A DNA stretch of 64,000 bases from Pseudomonadota bacterium (GTDB lineage Bacteria; Pseudomonadota; Alphaproteobacteria; Caulobacterales; Caulobacteraceae). The notes beneath the pieces were generated by a model. The model was not told the origin of the DNA, ran no database searches, and saw only the letters and a list, made by a program, of their open reading frames with translations. The translations under genes were made by a program, and so were the position numbers. The DNA is taken from positions 203,432 through 267,431 of the forward strand of contig JAEWJI010000058.1 in the NCBI GenBank assembly GCA_023386645.1, written 5' to 3'. Of this stretch, positions 1 to 6,689 are shown piece after piece. The stretch's first letter is position 1. Every line of letters begins with the position of its first letter.

Positions 1-315
1 GACGAGATCATCCTGTTCCGCCGCCTCGGCCGCGCCCAGATGGGCGGCATCGTCCGCATCCAGCTGGCCCGTATCGAGAAGCTGATGGCCGACCGCCGCC
101 TGACCCTGGCCCTCGACGACAGCGCCTACGCCTGGCTCGCCGACAAGGGCTACGACCCGGTCTACGGCGCGCGACCGTTGAAGCGCGTCATCCAGAAGGA
201 GCTGGTCGACCCGGTGGCGAAGAAGCTGCTGGCGGGCGAGATCGAGGACGGCAGCGTGATCGCCGTGTCAGCGGGGGAAGGCGGCCTCACCATCGGCAAA
301 GCCCGCGTCCACTGA
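1..315 (+). CDS. clpB: ClpB disaggregase, C-terminal fragment (gene starts before the window)
   Basis: The open frame enters at base 1 and stops at 315, giving the last 104 residues of a ClpB-type AAA+ disaggregase. The visible part is the small domain of the second ATPase module. It includes the sensor-2 stretch GYDPVYGARPLKRVIQKEL, where the GARPL arginine contacts ATP in this family, followed by a short variable tail. ClpB works in the cytoplasm with DnaK to rescue aggregated protein after heat stress. The 5' part, with the first ATPase module and middle coiled coil, lies outside the window, so length and promoter cannot be judged. Confidence 0.93.
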   Translation, partial: DEIILFRRLGRAQMGGIVRIQLARIEKLMADRRLTLALDDSAYAWLADKGYDPVYGARPLKRVIQKELVDPVAKKLLAGEIEDGSVIAVSAGEGGLTIGKARVH

Positions 316-325
316 CGCCTTGTCA

Positions 326-353
326 TCCCCGGGCCGCGCAAGCGGACCCGGGA
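326..353. repeat. Intergenic hairpin after clpB
   Basis: An imperfect inverted repeat, TCCCCGGGCCGC, loop GCAA, GCGGACCCGGGA, starts 10 bases after the clpB stop. It has no T run, so a Rho-independent terminator is uncertain. The sequence is of the GTCATCCCCGGG type found scattered between alphaproteobacterial genes, and it could help end or stabilise the clpB transcript. Confidence 0.5.
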
Positions 354-451
354 GCGGGAAGGCGCGGGTGCATCAGGAGCGTTTCGCTGCCTGAGCCGCT
401 GGTTCGGCGCTTCCCAATGCCCCGCCAAAAGAACTAGCTCGCTTATCGTCG

Positions 452-646
452 TCCTCCGGCAAGCCGCGCAGCGGCGCGACCGGAGGACCCAGCGGCGCTG
501 CGACGGCGGCGAAACACTGGTGGCGGCGTTTGTTTTCGTCGGCAGCAACGTCCAAGACCGCGCTCCTGACAGAGTCGCGCTATCGCGCGCCGCTGGGTCC
601 TCCGATCTCGCCTCGCCTTCGCGAGGGTCGCCGTAGGATGACGAAA
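452..646. repeat. Composite palindromic (REPIN-like) repeat, copy 1
   Basis: The left module (452-520) matches 1152-1220 with a single mismatch over 69 bases. The right module (about 555-646) matches about 1251-1335. Within this copy an exact 18-base inverted repeat pairs 482-499 with 589-606, and the left module has its own TCCTCCGG/CCGGAGGA hairpin. The whole element could fold as one long hairpin with a loop of about 90 bases. Two REP-like arms in inverted orientation define REPIN-type elements; the class assignment is inference. No coding content is credible here. Confidence 0.75.
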
Positions 647-648
647 GG

Positions 649-1101
649 GTGTGGATCAGCATAGATTGCTGGATGGCCGCCCGCCGCGCTCTGTTCATCG
701 CCCTCGCGATCACCTGGGTCGCCGCCTTGGCCGGACTTGTCTGGCTGATGGCGGTTGCGGACGCCCGTCTCCACCACATCCCGGACTTGCTGATCGGCAC
801 GAACCCCTTGACGAAGGTATGCGTCATCCTGTCCGTCGCCTCGACGGTGGCCGGCGTGATCAGCGCCTTCGTTGGCGCGCGGTCTCGGCCCATGATCGGC
901 GTCGGCGGCGCTTTCGGTTGGGGCGCCTTGGGCGCTCTCTATGCCGCAGCAAACGCGCGGAACATGTTGATCAATATGAATCCGCCGATACCCTTCGCCG
1001 TCTACGCACCCAACTACGCCGCGGCGCTGATCGCCCTGTTTCTTGGCGTGACCGGCGCCATCCTCTGCCTTGGTCTGCTCGCCCTTCAGAAACCCAGCTA
1101 G
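649..1101 (+). CDS. Small integral membrane protein of unknown function
   Basis: This codes for a 150-residue protein from GTG 649; an in-frame ATG at 673 is an equally likely start. Hydrophobic stretches suggest four transmembrane segments, at about residues 12-36, 56-76, 85-101 and 118-145, with short loops and no catalytic motif I recognise. It stands alone between clpB and a GIY-YIG gene and is flanked on both sides by copies of the same composite palindromic repeat, the upstream copy ending only 2 bases before the GTG. The pattern of hydrophobicity argues for a real membrane protein. Function and family are unknown. Confidence 0.6.
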   Translation: MWISIDCWMAARRALFIALAITWVAALAGLVWLMAVADARLHHIPDLLIGTNPLTKVCVILSVASTVAGVISAFVGARSRPMIGVGGAFGWGALGALYAAANARNMLINMNPPIPFAVYAPNYAAALIALFLGVTGAILCLGLLALQKPS

Positions 1102-1151
1102 GGTTCGCACCTCCGTCGCACCGCCATTTCGCTTGCCCCTTCCCTTGGTCA

Positions 1152-1335
1152 TCCTCCGGCAAGCCGCGCAGCGGCGCGACCGGAGGACCCAGCGGCGCCG
1201 CGACGGCGGCGAAACACTGGCGGTGGTGATAGGTCGCGTCAGAACAGCCCACGACCGCGCCCCTGACAGGGCCACGCTCTCGCGCGCCGCTGGGTCCTAC
1301 GGTCTCGGCTTCGCCTCGCCGTAGGATGACGAAAG
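1152..1335. repeat. Composite palindromic (REPIN-like) repeat, copy 2
   Basis: This is the second copy of the element at 452-646, in the same orientation. Its left module (1152-1220) and right module (about 1251-1335) enclose a different, shorter centre. The arm AGGACCCAGCGGCG is again answered by an inverted copy, CGCCGCTGGGTCCT. Together with copy 1 it brackets the membrane protein gene at 649-1101. The rest of the 1102-1405 gap shows nothing recognisable. Confidence 0.75.
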
Positions 1336-1405
1336 AAAGCGCGGCGGAGATGACGAAAGGGGAAGGGCGGATGACGGGAGAACGGTGATCGGTTAGCGTC
1401 GCCCC

Positions 1406-1747
1406 ATGCCCACCCATCGCACCTTCATCGCCACATACATCATGGCGAGCGGGCGCAACGGGACGCTCTACACGGGCATGACCTCCAACCTCCCGGCGCG
1501 CGTCTGGAAGCACAAGACCGGCGCCTTTCCCGGCTTCAGCGCCCAATATGGCTGCACGAACCTGGTCTGGTTCGAACAGCACCAGTGGGTCACCCAGGCC
1601 ATCGCTCGCGAGAAGCGGCTCAAGACCTGGCTGCGCGACTGGAAGCTGAAGCTGATCGAGGACGCCAACCCCGGCTGGCTGGACCTCGCCGCCGACTGGT
1701 TTCCGGTCAACGATCCGGACTGGACTGCTCCGGCTGAGGCGGACTGA
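1406..1747 (+). CDS. GIY-YIG nuclease family protein
   Basis: This is a 113-residue stand-alone GIY-YIG domain. The family core is visible as TYIMAS near residue 11 and LYTGMT near residue 22, followed by the conserved arginine (ARVWKHK) and a later helix with AIAREKRLKTW, which supplies the glutamate used for metal binding. Such short UPF0213/YhbQ-like proteins are common in alphaproteobacteria and are assumed to cut or bind branched or damaged DNA, but their cellular role is poorly known. The ATG at 1406 starts directly before the domain and no longer start is plausible. Confidence 0.85.
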   Translation: MPTHRTFIATYIMASGRNGTLYTGMTSNLPARVWKHKTGAFPGFSAQYGCTNLVWFEQHQWVTQAIAREKRLKTWLRDWKLKLIEDANPGWLDLAADWFPVNDPDWTAPAEAD

Positions 1748-1813
1748 CCGGCGGCTCGCCCTTGTCCTCCCTCCCGCAACGCGGTTCCATGACCGACGCC
1801 CGAGGAGGACCCC

Positions 1814-2335
1814 ATGCTCGCCGCCGCCTTCGCTCTCGCCCTCCTGGCCCAGGACTCGTCCGTGCCCGACGCCCCCGCCCCCACCGTCTCCATCCGCCGC
1901 GCCGGCGAAGCCGCCAACTCCATCGGCGTCGGAGAGGTCGGCTATCTGTCGCCTCCGGGCGCGCCGCATCTGGGCCAGATCCTGCTGACCGAGGCGCCCG
2001 GCTATCGCACGCCGGTGCATGTGCATCACCGCACCGACGAGAGCTTCCATGTCCTGTCGGGCCGGCTGACCCTGTGGGTCGACGGCGTCTTCCATGAGCT
2101 GGAGCCCGGCGACCACGTCCACATCCCGCGCGGCGTGCCCCACGCCCAGGGCAACCGGGGAACGGAGCCGGCCCGTCTGCTGATGAGCGTCTCGCCCGGC
2201 GACTTCGTGGACTTCTTCCGGGCGCGCGAGGAGATCATCCAGACCGCCCCGCCCGGCCACCCCGACTACGGCCCGCGCATGGAGGCGCTGAGCGACCGCT
2301 TCGACGTCGAGAACCTGGCTTCTTCGCCCTTCTGA
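1814..2335 (+). CDS. Exported cupin-domain protein
   Basis: The product has 173 residues with a short hydrophobic N-terminus (MLAAAFALALLAQ) that probably acts as a signal peptide. The single cupin domain shows motif 1 as HVHHRTDESFHVL (residues about 60-72) and motif 2 as PGDHVHIPRGVPHA. The metal-binding histidines and glutamate are present, so a metal-dependent enzyme or small-molecule binding protein is likely; the substrate cannot be read from the sequence. GAGGAGG lies shortly before the ATG and supports this start. The gene appears to be monocistronic. Confidence 0.82.
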   Translation: MLAAAFALALLAQDSSVPDAPAPTVSIRRAGEAANSIGVGEVGYLSPPGAPHLGQILLTEAPGYRTPVHVHHRTDESFHVLSGRLTLWVDGVFHELEPGDHVHIPRGVPHAQGNRGTEPARLLMSVSPGDFVDFFRAREEIIQTAPPGHPDYGPRMEALSDRFDVENLASSPF

Positions 2336-2604
2336 CAGGCTTTCCGCAGGACCCGCGCCGGACGAAACCCCGCGCACGAGGCCTCGCCGATAGGGGCGTG
2401 ACCGGGCGCCTGCGCCCGCATCGCCGCCGGGAATTCCCTTCGGCTTCAGGGCCCAAGCCGGGCGAGGCGGCGACTTGCGCCCCTGACCCTCGACCGCGCG
2501 CACACTCCTCCCGTCCCGTCGCGGGGGAGGGCGCCTGGCGCGCAGGGCCGTCGCGTGCGGCGGGATGTGGTCGAGCGGGATTGTCCGGGGGCTAAAACCC
2601 CGGT

Positions 2605-2789
2605 GACCGGAGGGGTCTTGCGTCCCCTTCGCCCGTCGCGGGCCTACTTCCGAAAGGGTCTAACGGCAGATGGCCGACGACGCCCGTCCCGGAATGCTCG
2701 TGTGAACCGGCCGCGCGGAGCCTGGCGGCGACGCCGAAAAAATCCCATCCGCTCCCGTACGGCGAAAGCCAGGGGGCATCTCCGGTTCC
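2605..2789 (+). ncRNA. Candidate 6S RNA (ssrS)
   Basis: A 567-base gap without a credible gene holds a segment of about 185 bases, the usual size of 6S RNA, whose ends pair: ACCGGAG (2606-2612) with CTCCGGT (2780-2786), then GTCCCCT with AGGGGGC. The 3' end reads GGCATCTCCGG-TTCC, close to the GGCATCTCGGAGATTCC end of E. coli 6S. A possible -10 element, CTAAAA, lies at 2592-2597, placing a start near 2605, and a GGGCG/CGCCC hairpin follows at 2790-2803. 6S RNA binds the housekeeping RNA polymerase holoenzyme. Against it, zapA and the folate cyclo-ligase gene, frequent neighbours, are absent. Confidence 0.4.
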
Positions 2790-2902
2790 GGGCGCCGACG
2801 CCCAGGCTCCGCCACCTCCCCATGACCCTGCGGCCCTGTGGGCCGGCGGGCGCTTCACCGCGCCGGTTGCGCGCGACGCGGCGGGGGCTAGGCTCTCGCC
2901 CC

Positions 2903-3499
2903 ATGTGCGCCTCCTACGAAGCCCGCTTCTCCATCACCCAGCTGATCGAGGCCTTCGACCGGCGCGGGGCGCCCCTGCGGTTTCCGTCCGGCCTGCCCAA
3001 CATCGAGCCGGTGGACGAGGTGCGGCCCACCGATCCCGCCTATGCGGTGCGCGCGGGCGGCGAGGACGGCGGGGCGGAGCTGGCGCGCATGCGCTTCGGC
3101 TTCCCGCCCCCGGCGCCGAAACGGCCCCCGGTGATCAACTTCCGGTCCGAGGGGCGGGAGTTCAGGAACGCCCCGACCAGCGGCCGCGCCCTGATCCCCG
3201 TCTCCGGCTTCTACGAGTTCACCGGCGCCAAATATCCCAAGACCCGCTGGGTCCTGCGCGGGGTCGACCAGCCGGTCCTGGCGCTCGCGGCCCTGTGGCG
3301 GGCGGGGCCGGAGGGCGACGCTTTCTCCCTCCTGACCGCCGAGCCGGGACCGGACGTCGCTCCCTACCACGACCGGGGCGTCCTGCCGCTTGCGCCCGAG
3401 CGCTGGGCCGACTGGCTGTTCAACCGGGCCCCCGCCGCCGAACTGCTGACGCCCCCGCCCGCCGGGACCCTGTTCGCCGAGGAGAAACGCCGCAAATGA
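2903..3499 (+). CDS. SOS response-associated peptidase (SRAP, YedK/HMCES family)
   Basis: This encodes 198 residues starting MC, so that after methionine removal Cys2 becomes the N-terminal catalytic and DNA-crosslinking residue. The other family landmarks are present: an asparagine in VINFRSEG, the glutamate of SGFYEF, and the histidine of PYHDRGVLPL. SRAP proteins shield abasic sites in single-stranded DNA through a covalent thiazolidine link. The frame extends upstream to 2555, but that part overlaps the RNA candidate and would bury Cys2, so ATG 2903 is chosen. The stop overlaps the next gene (ATGA), indicating translational coupling. Confidence 0.9.
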   Translation: MCASYEARFSITQLIEAFDRRGAPLRFPSGLPNIEPVDEVRPTDPAYAVRAGGEDGGAELARMRFGFPPPAPKRPPVINFRSEGREFRNAPTSGRALIPVSGFYEFTGAKYPKTRWVLRGVDQPVLALAALWRAGPEGDAFSLLTAEPGPDVAPYHDRGVLPLAPERWADWLFNRAPAAELLTPPPAGTLFAEEKRRK

Positions 3500-3912
3500 C
3501 CGACAAGCCCAAACTGCTCTCCGGCGGCAATCCGCAGATCCCCAAGGGCGAGGGCGACGCCCCGGTCCAGGCCTGGATCGCCGCCTGCCCCGACTGGAAA
3601 TCGGCCGCCGCCGCCCGGCTGGATCGGGTGATCACCGAGACGGTGCCCGGTGTCCGCAAGGCCGTGAAGTGGAACTCGCCGCTCTATGGCGCGCCGGAGG
3701 GACCGGAGAACCACTGGTTCATGGGCCTTCACGTCTTCGACCGCTACATCAAGGTCGGTTTCTTCAACGGGGCCGAGCTGGACCCGCCGCCGCCCGTCAG
3801 CTCCAAACAGCCCCGGGTTCGCTACTGGCACATCGAGGCCGAGGACTTCGACGAGGCGCAGGCCGCCGACTGGATCCGCCAGGCCGCCGCCCTGCCCGGC
3901 GAAAAGATGTGA
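3496..3912 (+). CDS. DUF1801 domain protein
   Basis: This is a 138-residue protein of the DUF1801 (YdhG-like) fold, recognisable from RLDRVITETVPGVRKAVKWNSPLYG, split here as RLDRVITETVPGV then KAVKWNSPLYG, and from a following WFMGLHVFDRYIKVGFF strand region. Members are small cytosolic proteins of unknown biochemical role. The ATG overlaps the SRAP stop by four bases, so both are made from one transcript. No catalytic residue pattern can be pointed to. Confidence 0.8.
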   Translation: MTDKPKLLSGGNPQIPKGEGDAPVQAWIAACPDWKSAAAARLDRVITETVPGVRKAVKWNSPLYGAPEGPENHWFMGLHVFDRYIKVGFFNGAELDPPPPVSSKQPRVRYWHIEAEDFDEAQAADWIRQAAALPGEKM

Positions 3913-3927
3913 GGCGCCGACGCGGCT

Positions 3928-4644
3928 CTAGGCGGCCGCCTTGGTCACGTCGCGGGGCGCCGGCAGGCCCAGGTCGGCCATCACGTCGCGCATCATGCGG
4001 TAGCAGCCGCACGAAGCCCGTTCGAGGGCCGGGCGATCGAGAACCTCGACCCAGCCCCGGCCCCGGCGGATCAGGTGCTTGCCCTCCAGCTCGGCGCCCA
4101 CTTCCGACACCGTGGCGCGGCGCACGCCCAGCATGCCGGCGATGTCGGACTGGGTCAGGTCGAACCGGTCCGCCTCGGCCTTGTCGTGCAGGGTCAGCAG
4201 CCAGCGCGCCATCCGCTGGTCCAGCGGGTGTTGCAGGTTGCACGCGGCGGTCTGCTGCACCTGGGCCAGCAGACCCTCGGTGAACCGGGCCAGCGCGCCG
4301 CGCATCCCCTCGCTTTTCTCCAGCGCCTCGGAGAAGGCGTCGGCGGAACAGCAGACGGCCAGGCCTTCGATCTGCGAGATGGCCCGGCTGGCGGCGCGGC
4401 CGTTCATCGGCCCGCAGGTGACGCCGACCAGTCCCTCCCGGCCGATCGCGGCGGTTTCGACCATGCGGTCGTCGGGCAGGAGCGTCATCAGTGAGACCAC
4501 GCCGCTGACCGGAAACCAGACGTCGCCCACCGACTCCCCGGCGTCATAGAGCACCTGCCCGGGTTGAAACGCACGCGGCTTCAGATGGGGCTCGATCCGC
4601 GCCCGGTCGGCGGCGGAAAGGGAGGCGATCCAGAGATTGTCCAA
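3928..4644 (-). CDS. Crp/Fnr-family transcriptional regulator, TTG start
   Basis: The product has 238 residues with an N-terminal cyclic-nucleotide-binding-like beta barrel (about 15-130) and a C-terminal winged helix (about 160-225; DLTQSDIAGMLGVRRATVSEV is the helix-turn-helix). The four-cysteine pattern of FNR oxygen sensors is missing, so it is not an FNR oxygen sensor of the classical kind; the signal is unknown. The frame runs on to 4944 without evidence of coding. TTG 4644 is preferred because GGAGGA sits just upstream and an exact EcfG promoter lies at 4679-4703, leaving a leader of about 28 bases. That makes it a probable member of the general stress regulon. Confidence 0.85.
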   Translation of the reverse strand: MDNLWIASLSAADRARIEPHLKPRAFQPGQVLYDAGESVGDVWFPVSGVVSLMTLLPDDRMVETAAIGREGLVGVTCGPMNGRAASRAISQIEGLAVCCSADAFSEALEKSEGMRGALARFTEGLLAQVQQTAACNLQHPLDQRMARWLLTLHDKAEADRFDLTQSDIAGMLGVRRATVSEVGAELEGKHLIRRGRGWVEVLDRPALERASCGCYRMMRDVMADLGLPAPRDVTKAAA

Positions 4645-4678
4645 CGCACGTCCTCCTCGAAAAACGGCGACGCTTGTT

Positions 4679-4703
4679 AACGCCGAAGCTTGACCGCTGT
4701 TCC
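4679..4703 (-). promoter_or_regulatory. EcfG (general stress sigma) promoter for the Crp/Fnr gene
   Basis: On the minus strand the sequence is GGAAC (4703-4699), 16 bases, CGTT (4682-4679). This is an exact match to the published alphaproteobacterial EcfG/SigT consensus GGAAC-N16/17-CGTT. Transcription would begin near 4672, about 28 bases before the TTG codon at 4644. Confidence 0.75.
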
Positions 4704-4762
4704 GAGCTTGTCCGTACGAGTCGGGGAGCCTACCGATGACGGTCGAACACACGGAGGCGAAC

Positions 4763-5062
4763 ATGGCGGAACGGATCGGGGCCCAGGCGGCGAGCGCCGG
4801 ACTTCCGGGCTGGAGCATCGCGCCCGGAGACCGGGATGCGATCTCGCGCACCCTGCGGTTCGCCGATTTCAACGCCGCCTTCGGCTTCATGAGCCGCGTG
4901 GCCCTGAAAGCCGAGACCATGGACCACCATCCGGAGTGGGCCAACGTCTACGACCGCGTCGAAATCCTCCTGACCACCCATGACGCGGGGGGCGTGACCG
5001 AAAAGGACGTGGCCCTGGCCCGCTTCATCGACGAGGCGGCGGCACAAGCGGGCGGCCGCTGA
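4763..5062 (+). CDS. phhB: 4a-hydroxytetrahydrobiopterin dehydratase (pterin carbinolamine dehydratase)
   Basis: This is a 99-residue PCD/DCoH-family enzyme that dehydrates 4a-carbinolamine pterin to recycle the cofactor of phenylalanine hydroxylase. The family signature is clear: FADFNAAFGFMSRVALKAE, then MDHHPEWANVYDRVEILLTTHD, with the catalytic His-His-Pro-Glu core. ATG 4763 has GGAGG seven bases upstream and gives the usual family length; an ATG at 4736 would add nine residues. No phenylalanine hydroxylase gene is nearby. The TGA overlaps the start of the next gene (TGATG). Confidence 0.9.
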   Translation: MAERIGAQAASAGLPGWSIAPGDRDAISRTLRFADFNAAFGFMSRVALKAETMDHHPEWANVYDRVEILLTTHDAGGVTEKDVALARFIDEAAAQAGGR

Positions 5063-5856
5063 TGGCCGCCGGATCCAAAGGACGGGTCGCCGGCAAGACG
5101 GCGCTGATCACCGGCGCCGCAGGCGGCCTGGGACAGGCCATGGCGCACATGCTAGCTCGCGAAGGGGCCAGGGTGGCCCTCACCGACATCGACGGCGACC
5201 GGGCCCAGGCCCTGGCCGCAGCCGTGAACGCCGAGACCCCGGGCGCGGCCTTCGCCTACGCCCACGACGTGGCCAGCGAGGATGAGTGGCGCGACGTGAT
5301 CGCCCGGGCCGTCGCCGATCTCGGAAGTCTGTCGATCCTGATCAACAACGCCGGCGTCGGGGGCGCCTTGAGCTTCGTCGAGGACGACACCGCCGAGAAC
5401 TGGCAGCGCCAGTACGAGATCAACCTCCGCTCGGTGATGCTGGGCTGCAAGCACGCCATGCCGCACCTGCGGGCCTCGGCTCCGGCGTCGATCGTCAACA
5501 TCTCGTCGATCGCAGGGCTGGCGGCGGCCCCCGGCATGGGCGCCTACAACGCCACCAAGGCGGGCGTCTGGATGTACACCAAGACCGTGGCCCTGGAGGC
5601 GGCCAAGGCCGGATGGAACGTGCGCTGCAACTCCGTGCATCCCATCTTCATCCGCACGCCGATCCTGGATCCCTTCGTCGCCATGGCCGGCGGGGACGTG
5701 GGCAAGGCGCACGAGCGGCTGAGCCGAGGCATCCCGCTGAAGCGGATCGGAGAGCCGGACGACGTCGCCTATTGCGTCCTCTATCTCGCCTCGGACGAAT
5801 CCAAGTTCGTGACCGGGTCGGAGTTCAAGATCGACGGCGGCATGACGGCCCAGTGA
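5062..5856 (+). CDS. Short-chain dehydrogenase/reductase (SDR)
   Basis: A 264-residue classical SDR. The NAD(P)-binding TGAAGGLGQA motif is near residue 18, NNAG near 95, the catalytic serine in NISSIAG near 148 and the YNATK pair near 161-165. The aspartate in LTDIDGD after the second strand favours NAD(H). The C-terminal FVTGSEFKIDGGMTAQ is typical of the glucose 1-dehydrogenase/cyclopentanol dehydrogenase-like group. Substrate is unknown. The start overlaps the phhB stop, so the two are translationally coupled, but no pathway links them obviously. Confidence 0.88.
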   Translation: MAAGSKGRVAGKTALITGAAGGLGQAMAHMLAREGARVALTDIDGDRAQALAAAVNAETPGAAFAYAHDVASEDEWRDVIARAVADLGSLSILINNAGVGGALSFVEDDTAENWQRQYEINLRSVMLGCKHAMPHLRASAPASIVNISSIAGLAAAPGMGAYNATKAGVWMYTKTVALEAAKAGWNVRCNSVHPIFIRTPILDPFVAMAGGDVGKAHERLSRGIPLKRIGEPDDVAYCVLYLASDESKFVTGSEFKIDGGMTAQ

Positions 5857-5912
5857 TCGGCGCGCCGATCCGCCTCGTGACGCCGGCGCCGAAAAGGCGC
5901 TAGACCGGCGCC

Positions 5913-6689
5913 ATGACCGACGCCGCCTCCCCCTCGGCCAAGACCTCGCCGTTCGGCTTCATCGATCTCGATGCGACCGAGAAGGTGCGCCGGGTGCGCG
6001 GCGTGTTCGACAGCGTGGCCTCGAACTACGACCTGATGAACGACCTGATGAGCGCGGGCGTCCATCGGCGGTGGAAGGACGCCGCGGCGGCCAAGCTGAA
6101 TCCGCGCCCGGGCGAAACCATTCTGGACGTCGCGGGCGGCACCGGGGACATGGCGCGGCGCTACGCCCGGATGGCCCGCCGCGCCCAGGAACGCCGAGGG
6201 GGCGACGACGCCTCGGTCCTGGTGCTGGACTACAACGCCGAGATGATCATGGCCGGCGTCGACAAGGGCGGGGAGCCGGAGATGCAGTGGCTCGTCGGGG
6301 ACGCATTGGCCCTGCCTCTGCCCGACGCCTCCGTCGACGCCTATTCGATCAGCTTCGGCATCCGCAACGTCGCCGATGTGCAGGCCGCCCTGGTGGAGGC
6401 GCGGCGGGTGGTGAAGCCGGGCGGGCGGTTCCTGTGCCTGGAGTTCTCGCGGCCCACCGCCTCGGCGATCCGCGCGGCCTATGACGCCTGGTCGTTCAAC
6501 GCCATCCCGCGCATCGGCGGCTGGGTGGCCGGCGATCGGGACAGCTATCAGTACCTGGTCGAGAGCATCCGACGCTTTCCGGACCAGCCGACCTTCAAGC
6601 GTATGATCGAACAGGCCGGCTTCGCCCGGGTCTCGGTGACGAATCTGTCGGGCGGGATCGCCGCCATCCACCACGGATGGGCGATCTGA
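5913..6689 (+). CDS. ubiE: Ubiquinone/menaquinone biosynthesis C-methyltransferase UbiE
   Basis: The 258-residue SAM-dependent methyltransferase carries out the C-methylation step of ubiquinone synthesis. Landmarks are VFDSVASNYDLMNDLMS (31-47), SAM motif I ILDVAGGTGD (70-79), the FGIRNVAD block and the C-terminal GGIAAIHHGWAI that is diagnostic for UbiE. The insertion RRAQERRGGDD after motif I is slightly longer than in E. coli. It overlaps ubiB by 13 bases, the usual alphaproteobacterial ubiE-ubiB pairing. Confidence 0.96.
   Translation: MTDAASPSAKTSPFGFIDLDATEKVRRVRGVFDSVASNYDLMNDLMSAGVHRRWKDAAAAKLNPRPGETILDVAGGTGDMARRYARMARRAQERRGGDDASVLVLDYNAEMIMAGVDKGGEPEMQWLVGDALALPLPDASVDAYSISFGIRNVADVQAALVEARRVVKPGGRFLCLEFSRPTASAIRAAYDAWSFNAIPRIGGWVAGDRDSYQYLVESIRRFPDQPTFKRMIEQAGFARVSVTNLSGGIAAIHHGWAI

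Noticed and set aside
971..2503. A 510-residue open frame on the minus strand, and other long frames such as 7495-9651 (+) and 55863-57224 (-)
   Set aside because: They are antisense or frame-shifted to clearly recognised genes, rich in Arg/Gly/Ala repeats as expected from GC-rich shadow frames, and show no domain or ribosome site.
2555..2902. N-terminal extension of the SRAP gene
   Set aside because: It would place the catalytic Cys2 deep inside the protein and overlaps the structured RNA candidate; the internal ATG 2903 gives the family start MC.
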